In this document: one piece after another, positions 53,779-61,904 of the stretch
Position numbering within the stretch: position 1 is the stretch's first letter
Layout of the letters: each line of letters begins with the position of its first letter
NCBI RefSeq assembly: GCF_015082335.1
Contig: NZ_BLRL01000002.1
Span: 62,001-126,000, forward strand
Length of the DNA stretch: 64,000 nt
Source: Moritella sp. F3
GTDB lineage: Bacteria; Pseudomonadota; Gammaproteobacteria; Enterobacterales; Moritellaceae
Direction of reading: 5' to 3'
Translations under genes and position numbers: made by a program
The notes under the pieces: generated by a model
The model's database searches: none
The model's input: only the letters and a program-made list of their open reading frames with translations
Told to the model about the DNA's origin: nothing

Positions 53779-54879
53779 TTAACTCTCCGTGTATTCAGGA
53801 TAATCTATCAATCCAGCTTCTGCACCACCAAATAAGGTTTCAGGATTGTGCGTGGCTAATGGGTAGCTATTTTTAATACGATTTGGCAGATCTGGATTTG
53901 CGATAAAAGGACGACCAAAACCAACCATATCCATGATCCCTGATTGAATCGCTTTAGCACCTTTTTCATCGTTGTAACGACCAGCATAGATAATGACACC
54001 TTGATAAACGGCGCGTATAGACAGTTTAAAAGCGACCGGTGTTTCAGGCGCATCATCCCAATCGACTTCAGCAATATGGATATAAGCAACCTTATAATTA
54101 TTTAACACAGCAGCCGCAGAAACATAACTTGCCACAGGTGTTGCATCGACAGTACCGTTTAACGAGGTAAATGGAGCAAGACGTACACCAATACGATCAG
54201 CCCCAATCGCGTCAGCCATTGCAGCAACCACTTCACTCATAAATCGTAAACGGTTTTCAATGCAACCACCGTACTCATCGGTTCGGTTATTCGCTTCAGA
54301 ATCAATAAACTGGTTAATCAAATAACCATTCGCTGCGTGTAACTCAATGCCGTCAAAACCAGCTTCAATCGCATTTAATGCCGCTTGACGATATTCAGCA
54401 ACAACATGTTTAATGTCTGTTTTAGTCATTTCTCGTGGCTCAACCACGTCAACAAAACCCGCTTCGTCAGTGCCGTTATCAATGAATACTTTTACATTTT
54501 CAGCTTTCACCGCGGAAGAAGATATCGGTTGCATACCGCCAATATTATCAGGGTGTGTTACGCGACCTACATGCCAAAGTTGCGCAAAGATAGTGCCGTT
54601 TTTAGCGTGCACGGCTTCAGTCACTTTTTTCCAACCCGCAATTTGCGCGGTAGAATAAATACCCGGTGTCCAAGCATAACCTTGACCCATAGGAGATATT
54701 TGTGTGCCTTCAGCAATAATAAGACCTGCTGAAGCACGTTGGGCATAATACTCAGCCATCATTTGATTCGCTACATTACCAGGCTGACTGGCACGAGAAC
54801 GCGTCATTGGTGGCATTACGATACGGTTTTTTAACGTAAGTTTACCAAGTTGAATTGTTTGAAAGAGTGCGTTTTTCAT
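53779..54879 (-). CDS. Old yellow enzyme family alkene reductase (NemA-like)
   Basis: 366 residues, FMN TIM barrel. LFQTIQLGKLTLKNRIVMPPMTRSRA at the start, the catalytic-site GFDGIELHAANGYLINQFID near 180, NNRTDEYGGCIENRLRF near 200, and the phosphate-binding end FGRPFIANPDLPNRIKNSYPL. Reduces activated C=C bonds such as those of maleimides and enones with NAD(P)H and can act on nitro compounds. No dedicated NemR is beside it. AGGAA ribosome site. Confidence 0.92.
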   Translation of the reverse strand: MKNALFQTIQLGKLTLKNRIVMPPMTRSRASQPGNVANQMMAEYYAQRASAGLIIAEGTQISPMGQGYAWTPGIYSTAQIAGWKKVTEAVHAKNGTIFAQLWHVGRVTHPDNIGGMQPISSSAVKAENVKVFIDNGTDEAGFVDVVEPREMTKTDIKHVVAEYRQAALNAIEAGFDGIELHAANGYLINQFIDSEANNRTDEYGGCIENRLRFMSEVVAAMADAIGADRIGVRLAPFTSLNGTVDATPVASYVSAAAVLNNYKVAYIHIAEVDWDDAPETPVAFKLSIRAVYQGVIIYAGRYNDEKGAKAIQSGIMDMVGFGRPFIANPDLPNRIKNSYPLATHNPETLFGGAEAGLIDYPEYTES

Positions 54880-55025
54880 GTTGTCATTCCTGTTAATTTA
54901 CAGACGTTAAACAAGCCCTTTGCGGCCTGCTTCGTGTCGATAACAGCAGTGTATAGAAAAACATTTTAATAAGAAAATTATGATACTTAATGATTTTGAT
55001 AATTATTTTTAATGATTAATGTCAC

Positions 55026-55955
55026 TCATTGATACATATCCAGCCCTTGAAAAGAGTTTAAAAACCGCTGCCCACAATGGAGACCTTGTTGATAATCTTC
55101 ATCAAGTGACGTCTTTTTACTGCCTATCAAGTTGGATTTTAATAACGTTGTCGGGTGCAGTTCATATATAGATACACCTTTTGGCGGATTATCTAAAAAC
55201 AGCTGAGCTTTACCGTAAGATGCTTCATGATCAATTAAGTTATTAACAAGCTTTTTGGTTTTTGCATTTTTAATATGTGGCGTTAACTTAGCTAAAAATG
55301 GATGCTCATATTTTATCTCTGGTGGGGCTGTTCTGATCACGACAATATGCTTATAACCCTGTCGGTATACTTCTTCTAACGGGATTGGCGCCTGAACACC
55401 ACCATCTAACCAATGATATTTGTCTAAGATCGCAGGCGTATTATGAATACCGGGAATAGAACAACTCGCCTTTAAAGCCAGTTCCCAACCAGAGTCAGCT
55501 AAATCAAAATAATCGACCTGATTATTATTATCTTGAGTTGCTGTCACCAGCACTTCACGGTTTTTCATATTTGCATTACCACTATGCCAATCAAGCGGTA
55601 TCGTGGTTTTGGTTTGCTCAAGTAACCAATCGATATCCAGACCCTTATGATCGAATAGAAAAGAACGCATATTAAAAAATTGTTTGTCCATAGTGGCTTC
55701 AGTGATCACTCGATAAGCGTGCTTATGCTGTCCACAAATATAGGATGCAAGATTCAATGCGCCTGCAGATGTGCCAATTAATAATGAGAATGGGTTAAAT
55801 TTTTCTTGAAGAAAAGCATCTAATACACCAGCAGTAAAAATACCTTTTTGCCCACCACCTTCAACCACAAGCGCAATACAATTTGCTTTATTAACATTGT
55901 AATCACGGCTTTCTTTAGAATGGTTAGCTGAATAGTAATAGTGATTTCCGGGCAT
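55026..55955 (-). CDS. Patatin-like phospholipase (YjjU-type)
   Basis: 309 residues. Patatin motifs in order: oxyanion loop EGGGQKGIFTAGVLDAF near residue 32, nucleophile elbow GTSAGALN near 62 and the dyad aspartate in HWLDGGVQAPIPLEEV near 180. Ser-Asp dyad intact. Likely a cytoplasmic or membrane-associated acyl hydrolase. The N-terminus (PGNHYYYSANHSKESRDYN) is variable, so a later start is possible. Stands alone between the reductase and Lrp genes. Confidence 0.88.
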   Translation of the reverse strand: MPGNHYYYSANHSKESRDYNVNKANCIALVVEGGGQKGIFTAGVLDAFLQEKFNPFSLLIGTSAGALNLASYICGQHKHAYRVITEATMDKQFFNMRSFLFDHKGLDIDWLLEQTKTTIPLDWHSGNANMKNREVLVTATQDNNNQVDYFDLADSGWELALKASCSIPGIHNTPAILDKYHWLDGGVQAPIPLEEVYRQGYKHIVVIRTAPPEIKYEHPFLAKLTPHIKNAKTKKLVNNLIDHEASYGKAQLFLDNPPKGVSIYELHPTTLLKSNLIGSKKTSLDEDYQQGLHCGQRFLNSFQGLDMYQ

Positions 55956-56072
55956 TCAAATTCCAACAAATAAACGAGTGTCCAAATAAGTTTCAACACG
56001 ATATCACAGCCATTTGTCGAATTGACAGTAAATTAAATGGACAATATAAACAATATTATGATCTATTAATCC

Positions 56073-56516
56073 TTAGGTTCTTTCATCTTTTGGTGTGTCC
56101 ATCACCACCAAGGTTGTGATTGAATAGACTTGCGGGATCTCCCCCAGTACACCGGAATGAAAGCGTTTGTAAGACGTTAAATCTTCCGTCTCCACTCGGA
56201 GTAAATATTCACTAGAGCCGGTGACGTTATGGCACTCGGTCACTTGGCTTGCTTCCATAATACTATCTTCGAAGCTACGTTGTGATTTCTTACTGTGGCT
56301 CGATAAACCTATCGTGACATAAGCAATAAAGCCAATACCCAGTTTTTTGGCATTAAATACTGCGCGATAACCCTGGATAACATCACTGCGTTCCAATTCC
56401 TGTACACGTCGGAGTGTGGCAGAAGCTGATAATCCGATGCGTTCAGCAAGCTCCACATTGGATAATCTGCCGTTTAATTTAAGCTCACGCAAGATCCTTT
56501 CGTCAAATCTATCCAT
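56073..56516 (-). CDS. Lrp/AsnC family transcriptional regulator
   Basis: 147 residues from the ATG at 56516, which has AAGGAACGG at proper spacing; an upstream in-frame start at 56564 adds a non-homologous extension. HTH at the N-terminus (MDRFDERILRELKLNGRLSNVELAERIGLSASATLRRVQELE), RAM ligand-binding domain after residue 60 (GYRAVFNAKKLGIGFIAYVTIGL, ECHNVTGSSEYLLRVETEDL). Divergent from a LysE-type exporter gene, a classic arrangement in which the regulator senses the exported amino acid. Confidence 0.92.
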   Translation of the reverse strand: MDRFDERILRELKLNGRLSNVELAERIGLSASATLRRVQELERSDVIQGYRAVFNAKKLGIGFIAYVTIGLSSHSKKSQRSFEDSIMEASQVTECHNVTGSSEYLLRVETEDLTSYKRFHSGVLGEIPQVYSITTLVVMDTPKDERT

Positions 56517-56659
56517 AGCAACCGTTCCTTGTGAATTTTCATCAATAAGAGCAAATATAGGCACAAAATTTACCGCATTGTTATTTAAAATACAACTACA
56601 CAGTGTGACAGCTACACCGCTTCATCTACACAAAATAAACACGATAATGCGAGTATAAA

Positions 56660-57247
56660 ATGGAATATCAACAACTTATAGCACTTATGACTTTCGCCCT
56701 TGTTTCAACAGTTTCACCTGGACCAAACAATATTATGCTGATGACATCCGGTGCGAATGTTGGCTTTATGCGCACGATCCCACACATGTTAGGCATTATT
56801 GTTGGTTTCAGTGTGATGGTGGTTTTGGTTGGCTTTGGCTTGATGGGCCTATTCAGTAGCTACCCTTCTGTGCAGCAAGGTTTGCGCATTGTTAGTATTT
56901 TTTATCTGCTGTATTTAGCAATTAAGATCGCCACCAGTAAATCCATGAGCAGCGCTGCATCTGATTATAAACCGATGTCGTTTCTGTCAGCCGCAAGCTT
57001 TCAATGGGTAAACCCGAAGGCATGGACAATGGTACTAACAGCAATCAGTGTGTATGCAGCCTCTACTGAATTACAAGATATCCTGCTGGTATCGCTGGTA
57101 TTTGCACTTATCACTGTGCCGTCAGTTGGCTTGTGGACGGCCGCGGGGAAGAAATTACAAAGCGGCTTACAAGCACCACATCGAATTAAACTGTTTAACT
57201 ACAGCATGGCGGGCTTGTTGGTATTTTCAATTGTGCCGATGCTTTGA
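56660..57247 (+). CDS. LysE family amino acid exporter
   Basis: 195 residues with five to six membrane helices. The family signature FALVSTVSPGPNNIMLMTSGANVGF near residue 12 is intact, followed by FYLLYLAIKI near 85 and FQWVNPKAWTMVLTAISVY near 113. Expected to export an amino acid or homoserine-lactone-like compound. Divergent from the Lrp/AsnC gene across about 143 bases, which probably contains the regulator's sites. Confidence 0.9.
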   Translation: MEYQQLIALMTFALVSTVSPGPNNIMLMTSGANVGFMRTIPHMLGIIVGFSVMVVLVGFGLMGLFSSYPSVQQGLRIVSIFYLLYLAIKIATSKSMSSAASDYKPMSFLSAASFQWVNPKAWTMVLTAISVYAASTELQDILLVSLVFALITVPSVGLWTAAGKKLQSGLQAPHRIKLFNYSMAGLLVFSIVPML

Positions 57248-57326
57248 TTTTATCGTCATAATAACTAGAGCTAGGCTTTAGAAGAAAGCTTGGTTTGTGG
57301 GTATCTTTACCCACAAACCAACGGTG

Positions 57327-58217
57327 CTACCATGCAGAGTATATTGTGACAGAACGTTGTTTCCGTGTCAGGTATACAACAGCAGAACTCACCGCTACAC
57401 CGATGAATACCCACTCCAAGGTAAACTGACTAATACTCAAGATACGATCAACATAGGACTCAATGCTTGAATAATACAGATAAAATACAAAAGTTACGCC
57501 ACTCTCTGTCAATATTAATAACGTTAAAATAGTCTGTACCATTAAATTTTTATGTTTAGAATAATGGTTCAAATAAATCAAATAACAAACAAAAAACGAA
57601 GCGATCACAGGTTCAATAAAAGTCAGTGAGGCAATCACATCTACCTGCCATGGGTAAGGCACCTCTAAAACACCAGCTGAATCAGGGGACGTCAAATATG
57701 GCATCAGTGGCTGAGTTATATCTTGAAACACAGGTTGAATGAAGAACAAAGACAAAACTGTAAAAATGATAACGACTAGAACAGCGATTACTTTATTGTT
57801 TAACATTAATGTTCGACTAATCACGTTAATGACACCTGTAGTCATTAACGTAAGTAGCAGTTCAGGTAAATAGTTAGAAACCCATAAATACAGAAACTGT
57901 TGATCGACGGTGTAACCCGCTGTTAACGGTAAACGTATAAGTAGCTCTTGTAGAGCAGCCATCGTAATAAATAGTACAGCCCACTGACCGATAAAACTTA
58001 ACGACGTTTTCCATTCTTTAATGCGTTCACTCAACCATAATATGCCTATATTTTGTAATATAAAAAGTGACAGTGGCAGCCAGACGGGTTGATCGACCCA
58101 CTGAGGGTAACTAACACCAGCATTAGTCATTTGAATGTGAATACCAACTGCAAGAGTCGCTACAATCAATAAATACAGTCCGAGTAAAACTCGGGCTTTA
58201 ATAGATAAAAAAATCAT
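57327..58217 (-). CDS. Hypothetical polytopic membrane protein
   Basis: 296 residues with about eight hydrophobic segments, beginning ARVLLGLYLLIVATLAVGIHI and including VIAVLVVIIFTVLSLFFIQPVF. No transporter or enzyme motif recognised. It lies on the same strand as the DUF2975-HTH pair but behind their terminator, so it may have its own promoter. AGGG ribosome site. Confidence 0.65.
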   Translation of the reverse strand: MIFLSIKARVLLGLYLLIVATLAVGIHIQMTNAGVSYPQWVDQPVWLPLSLFILQNIGILWLSERIKEWKTSLSFIGQWAVLFITMAALQELLIRLPLTAGYTVDQQFLYLWVSNYLPELLLTLMTTGVINVISRTLMLNNKVIAVLVVIIFTVLSLFFIQPVFQDITQPLMPYLTSPDSAGVLEVPYPWQVDVIASLTFIEPVIASFFVCYLIYLNHYSKHKNLMVQTILTLLILTESGVTFVFYLYYSSIESYVDRILSISQFTLEWVFIGVAVSSAVVYLTRKQRSVTIYSAW

Positions 58218-58239
58218 CGAAACCCTCTATTTTAGATAT

Positions 58240-58262
58240 AAAAAAAGCCGTAAAACGGCTTA
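58240..58262 (-). terminator. Terminator of the DUF2975-HTH operon
   Basis: AAGCCGT (58245-58251) pairs with ACGGCTT (58255-58261); the T-run is on the minus strand. It lies about 30 bases past the HTH gene stop. Confidence 0.9.
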
Positions 58263-58289
58263 TTATCAATAGCATGCTAAGCTATGATA

Positions 58290-58514
58290 TTAGCTATAGT
58301 TATCATCACTATTAACTTCAAACGCAAGAATGTCACCAGGCTGGCATTCAAGTACTTCACAAAGTTTATCCAGTGTCGATAACCGAACCGCTTTCGCTTT
58401 GCCGTTTTTTAATATCGAGAGGTTTGCTTCTGTAATGCCAACTTCTTGAGCGAGATGTTTTAAGCGCATTTTTCGTTTCGCCATCATTACATCTAAATTA
58501 ATACAAATAGTCAT
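58290..58514 (-). CDS. Cro/C1-type HTH regulator paired with DUF2975
   Basis: 74 residues, almost all one HTH: INLDVMMAKRKMRLKHLAQEVGITEANLSILKNGKAKAVRLSTLDKLCEVLECQPGDIL. This is the short XRE type (YozG-like) that sits next to DUF2975 genes in many bacteria. It starts 9 bases after the DUF2975 stop, with an AAGGAG site between. It probably autoregulates the pair; the membrane partner may modulate it. Confidence 0.9.
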   Translation of the reverse strand: MTICINLDVMMAKRKMRLKHLAQEVGITEANLSILKNGKAKAVRLSTLDKLCEVLECQPGDILAFEVNSDDNYS

Positions 58515-58523
58515 CCCAACTCC

Positions 58524-59072
58524 TTAAATCGTATGGTCGTTTTCATCAGCAAGAATATAACCTTCTTTCATCACCCATGAAATAATCAAGATGATAAAAC
58601 CAAGTACTAATGTTAAAAAGTCCAATCCTTCAAACCCAATCGCCAACATGCGTTCGCCAGGTGGGTTATTAAACGACAAGATAACCGACATTAATGCCCC
58701 GTAAACAATAGAAGCACCAACCCAGTAAAATAAGCTGTAACCTAATTTTTGATAACGCATCACATTATCAAGAGTGAAAATCTCGTTACGCTCATAGCTG
58801 CGGAATAAATTAATCAGTACCTTAAGCGCATACATAATGATGCTACATAAAAATAAACTGGCTATGGCCGCTAATATTCGCGTTGTTAACGTCAATGGTA
58901 ATTGTGTGTAACTCTCAACGTTATGAGTGACCTGAATAATGCCAAATGATGTAAGAAAATCATATGATGTTTCAACCGTTAGCCAGTAATAACACACTGC
59001 AATTGGCGTTAGTACAAAAAGGCTTTGAAAAAATAGACGAGCACGACGGCTTTGCTTTTGAATTTTTGACAT
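58524..59072 (-). CDS. DUF2975 family membrane protein
   Basis: 182 residues with four membrane helices (LFFQSLFVLTPIAVCYYWL, ILAAIASLFLCSIIMYALKVLINLF, LFYWVGASIVYGALMSVIL, LTLVLGFIILIISWVM). The cytosolic loop LFRSYERNEIFTLDNVMRYQKLGYSLFYW and the terminal GYILADENDHTI are family hallmarks. Function unknown; these pairs are thought to be membrane-sensor and regulator units. First gene of the two-gene operon. Confidence 0.9.
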   Translation of the reverse strand: MSKIQKQSRRARLFFQSLFVLTPIAVCYYWLTVETSYDFLTSFGIIQVTHNVESYTQLPLTLTTRILAAIASLFLCSIIMYALKVLINLFRSYERNEIFTLDNVMRYQKLGYSLFYWVGASIVYGALMSVILSFNNPPGERMLAIGFEGLDFLTLVLGFIILIISWVMKEGYILADENDHTI

Positions 59073-59230
59073 AATAAATAACCCTGTTAAATTGATAACT
59101 GGATACTAAAGTACAAAACATCACATTTCAACAATTAATTATCGATTTACGATAATTAATTGTTATTTTGCATGCGTATATTAATCAGCGCAGATCAAAG
59201 TATCACCCATAACATATCAAGGACTCACTA

Positions 59231-59593
59231 ATGACTTACGATGAATTCAATAAATTTTGTGGATCACTATCAGCCAGCACCTATGTCATGCAGTGGAACA
59301 ATGCTCATGTGTGGAAGATTGGTGGTAAGGTATTTGCGATTGGCGGTTTAAGTAAAGATAACCAAGCGGCATTCATTTTTAAAACCTCAGAACTTAACTT
59401 TAATTTCTTAAGTGATCTCGCTGGTTATAAACCAGCCCCCTACTTTGCTTCCCGTGGAATGAAATGGATACAACACTTCGAAAGCAAAATAGAGACGGAT
59501 GAGGAATTAAGCTATTACCTTACAGAATCCTATCGTATCGTGTCTTTAGGGCTGACGAAAAAGCTGCAAAAAGAACTAGGCTTAAATCAGTAA
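59231..59593 (+). CDS. MmcQ/YjbR family protein
   Basis: 120 residues, the usual single-domain length. MTYDEFNKFCGSLSASTYVMQWNNAHVWKIGGKVFAIGG at the start and KPAPYFASRGMKWIQHF near 75 match the family, which has a CyaY-like fold and is sometimes called DNA-binding. Role uncertain. AAGGA ribosome site. Stands alone between divergently and convergently oriented neighbours. Confidence 0.88.
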   Translation: MTYDEFNKFCGSLSASTYVMQWNNAHVWKIGGKVFAIGGLSKDNQAAFIFKTSELNFNFLSDLAGYKPAPYFASRGMKWIQHFESKIETDEELSYYLTESYRIVSLGLTKKLQKELGLNQ

Positions 59594-59663
59594 CCACTGA
59601 TCGTAACCAAGTTCCTTTTTGAACTTTGGTTTCAATACAATTCCAATATAGTTCCAATATAGT

Positions 59664-60197
59664 TTAACTAGCTCGAACAAATTGATTTTGTACAATTGTG
59701 TCTAAAAGTACTTCGCTGTTAAGCAATTTAAAATTAACGGCTGCGTCCAGATCACCAAATAAACGAGAACCGCCACCGAGTACAACCGGGATAGTGGTAA
59801 TAATTAACTCGTCAATCATATCCGATTGCATGAACTGTTGAATCGTTACGCCACCATCAATATACAAGCGCTTAAAACCCAGAGCATTGATATGCTCAAC
59901 AACATCTTTAATGTCACCTTTAAGCAAGAAGATCTTATCCTCATAACCCGCAGGTACCGATGTTAATGTATTACTTAATACAAACACCGGTTTTGTATAC
60001 GGCCAATCAACGCCAAAACTTAATACCATATCTAACGTATTACGTCCCATCACCATGGCATCAATACGCTCAACGAATGCTTCGTAACCCATGTCATCAC
60101 CATCTGGATTTGGGATCATGTGTAACCAATCGACACTGCATTCCTTGTCTGCGATAAATCCATCTAAACTTGTTGCTATAAAAACGCTATTCGACAT
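59664..60197 (-). CDS. Dihydrofolate reductase-like (RibD C-terminal) family protein
   Basis: 177 residues from the ATG at 60197 (GGAGC ahead; an upstream start at 60272 adds a non-homologous stretch). MSNSVFIATSLDGFIAD at the start, AMVMGRNTLDMVLSFG near 57, KPVFVLSNTL, LYIDGGVTIQQFMQSDMIDELIITTIPVVLGGGSRLF near 120. These match the YyaP/RibD-C group of NADPH reductases, whose true substrates are mostly unknown. Divergent from a TetR gene across a region with a tandem repeat and a palindrome, so it is a likely TetR target. Confidence 0.87.
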   Translation of the reverse strand: MSNSVFIATSLDGFIADKECSVDWLHMIPNPDGDDMGYEAFVERIDAMVMGRNTLDMVLSFGVDWPYTKPVFVLSNTLTSVPAGYEDKIFLLKGDIKDVVEHINALGFKRLYIDGGVTIQQFMQSDMIDELIITTIPVVLGGGSRLFGDLDAAVNFKLLNSEVLLDTIVQNQFVRAS

Positions 60198-60307
60198 CTT
60201 GTGCTCCACTATTTTATATAAGTTTTTATTTCGGTATTTGACTTCAATATTCAGTTTCAATATTTGGTTCACTACTCACCGTATTCACAGCCAATACTCA
60301 AACTACA

Positions 60308-60347
60308 GTTAATCGTTAATCGTTAATCGTTAATCGTTAATCGTTAA
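60308..60347. repeat. 7-bp tandem repeat (GTTAATC, about 5.7 copies)
   Basis: Five perfect copies of GTTAATC (60308-60342) followed by GTTAA. The repeat lies in the divergent region between the reductase and TetR genes, about 110-150 bases upstream of either start. Copy number can change by slippage. Confidence 0.95.
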
Positions 60348-60369
60348 GGGTCTTGGCTTTTACATTGCT

Positions 60370-60409
60370 TTTACACTGTTTTGGTATAAAATATTCTACA
60401 GCGTAGAAT
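60370..60409 (+). promoter_or_regulatory. TetR promoter with palindromic operator
   Basis: A perfect inverted repeat ATTCTAC-agc-GTAGAAT spans 60393-60409, 29 bases before the TetR start codon. It overlaps a plausible -10 element (TATAAA near 60385 or TATTCT at 60392) downstream of a TTTACA-type -35 at about 60370. This is the expected place for TetR autorepression. Confidence 0.8.
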
Positions 60410-60437
60410 TTACAAAATAGTTTAGCGAGGATCAACA

Positions 60438-61025
60438 ATGTCTGTCAAGGATAAAAAACGCGGTCGACCAAGAGGCTCAAGCAGCCAACTCAGCAGTTTA
60501 GTTATCATCACAGCTGCAAAAGCGTTTATGCAAGAGGAAGGCAAGATTCCAAGTATCCGCAAGCTTGCCAGTACATTACAGATTGATGCGATGGCCATTT
60601 ATCATTATTTTAGTAATAAAAATGCCCTGCTTGAAGCCATCACAACCTCACTGATTACTGATATTTATCAACCAAAGAACACGGATGAGCGAGATTATGA
60701 AGGTTGGCAATCAGAATTACATAACTTGTGTAACAGCTATTTACAGCTATTAAACAGTTATCCAGGCTTACTCGAAACACTCCTATCGATGGAGAGTGAA
60801 AGTCCGGCGGCAGTATTCATCGATCGTTTTGAGATTGTCATCAGTCCTCTCCAGCTAACGCCGAGAGCAGCCAAAAAAGGACTCGATTTATTAGTCGATT
60901 ATCTACACGGTTTCGCACTAGCCTTAAACTGTAATACTTCAAAAACAGCGTTGACGATGGATATGCTAGCTGGCCCTCTGGAATTATACTGCTTAGGGCT
61001 AACGCACAGTAATGAGCTTGAATAA
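60438..61025 (+). CDS. TetR/AcrR family regulator
   Basis: 195 residues. HTH near the start (SSLVIITAAKAFMQEEGKIPSIRKLASTLQIDAMAIYHYFSNKNALLEAI), with the AMAIYHYF recognition helix of Tn10 TetR-like proteins. The C-terminal domain has no recognisable ligand site. A basic N-terminal arm (KDKKRGRPRGSS) may contact the minor groove. GAGGA ribosome site. Probably represses itself and the divergent reductase gene through the 60393-60409 palindrome. Confidence 0.9.
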   Translation: MSVKDKKRGRPRGSSSQLSSLVIITAAKAFMQEEGKIPSIRKLASTLQIDAMAIYHYFSNKNALLEAITTSLITDIYQPKNTDERDYEGWQSELHNLCNSYLQLLNSYPGLLETLLSMESESPAAVFIDRFEIVISPLQLTPRAAKKGLDLLVDYLHGFALALNCNTSKTALTMDMLAGPLELYCLGLTHSNELE

Positions 61026-61102
61026 TCAGTATATTAGCAAGCAGTCTGTATTTAACTATAAGTTAATATGGCAATGAGTCAGTAGTAAGTAACCGATACA
61101 CG

Positions 61103-61185
61103 CTGAACCTCTAATTTATCCAAAACGGTAAAAACGGGAAATTATTCATCTGGATAATTTAACTAAACAGGTTCAGAATTATCCA
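61103..61185 (+). promoter_or_regulatory. Nested inverted repeats upstream of the efflux operon
   Basis: TGGATAATT (61151-61159) and AATTATCCA (61177-61185) form a perfect 9-bp inverted repeat. A further TTATCCA lies at 61116-61122. CTGAACC (61103-61109) and GGTTCAG (61170-61176) form a second inverted pair interleaved with the first. All lie within 110 bases of the TetR start, so they are likely operators for autorepression of the efflux operon. Confidence 0.65.
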
Positions 61186-61211
61186 ACTGATTAATTAATG
61201 ATGGCATAGAC

Positions 61212-61904
61212 ATGGATCACAACGATACTGAAGATGATAACAAAGGCGACACCGAAGTTCGTCATATAGGCAGACCAACAAAATCTTCCGACACCAATAT
61301 TCGCCAACATCTAATGACAGTGGCATTTGATCTCTTTGCCAAACATGAATATAACCAAATTAGCACCCGTAAAATTGCTGCGGCAGCCAATACCACACCA
61401 GCGATGATCCGTTATTACTTTCAAAATAAAGAAGGTTTATTTCACGCATCCATGTCGCAATATCGTCAGCCAATGTTAGATATTTTTAAACGTTATGTCG
61501 CGAAACCACAAGTACAGCACCTGCATGATATATTTTCGCTTTACTACACCACCATGCAAGAGAATAAAAGCTTACACAATATCGTCAGACGCAACATGAC
61601 TAGCAATGATAACCCGCAAATTAAAGCACACATCATTCAAGAAGGGCCCCAACAATCCTTCAAGTTGATTAAAAACATGTTCATTAAACTACAAACCAAA
61701 GGTGATATAAAACCTGAGCTTGATCCGGAAATATTAACCGTACAAATGCTCAGTTTATGCATCTTTCCTTGTGCATTTAAGCCTTTGCTCCAACAATTAA
61801 CAACAACCGCTATCGACACGCAATTTTACCGTCAACTAGCACAACAAAATTTCACTTTATTAATTAACTCAATCACTACGGAGCAATACAATGAAGAAAT
61901 CTAA
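61212..61904 (+). CDS. TetR family regulator of the RND efflux operon
   Basis: 230 residues. An acidic N-terminal extension (DHNDTEDDNKGDTEV) precedes the basic RHIGRPTKSS arm and the HTH (RQHLMTVAFDLFAKHEYNQISTRKIAAAANTTPAMIRYYFQNKEGLFHA). The larger C-terminal domain (about 140 residues) should bind the inducing compound. Its 3' end overlaps the adaptor gene by 14 bases, so regulator and pump genes are one operon. The ribosome site is weak, and a start further downstream is possible. Confidence 0.88.
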   Translation: MDHNDTEDDNKGDTEVRHIGRPTKSSDTNIRQHLMTVAFDLFAKHEYNQISTRKIAAAANTTPAMIRYYFQNKEGLFHASMSQYRQPMLDIFKRYVAKPQVQHLHDIFSLYYTTMQENKSLHNIVRRNMTSNDNPQIKAHIIQEGPQQSFKLIKNMFIKLQTKGDIKPELDPEILTVQMLSLCIFPCAFKPLLQQLTTTAIDTQFYRQLAQQNFTLLINSITTEQYNEEI

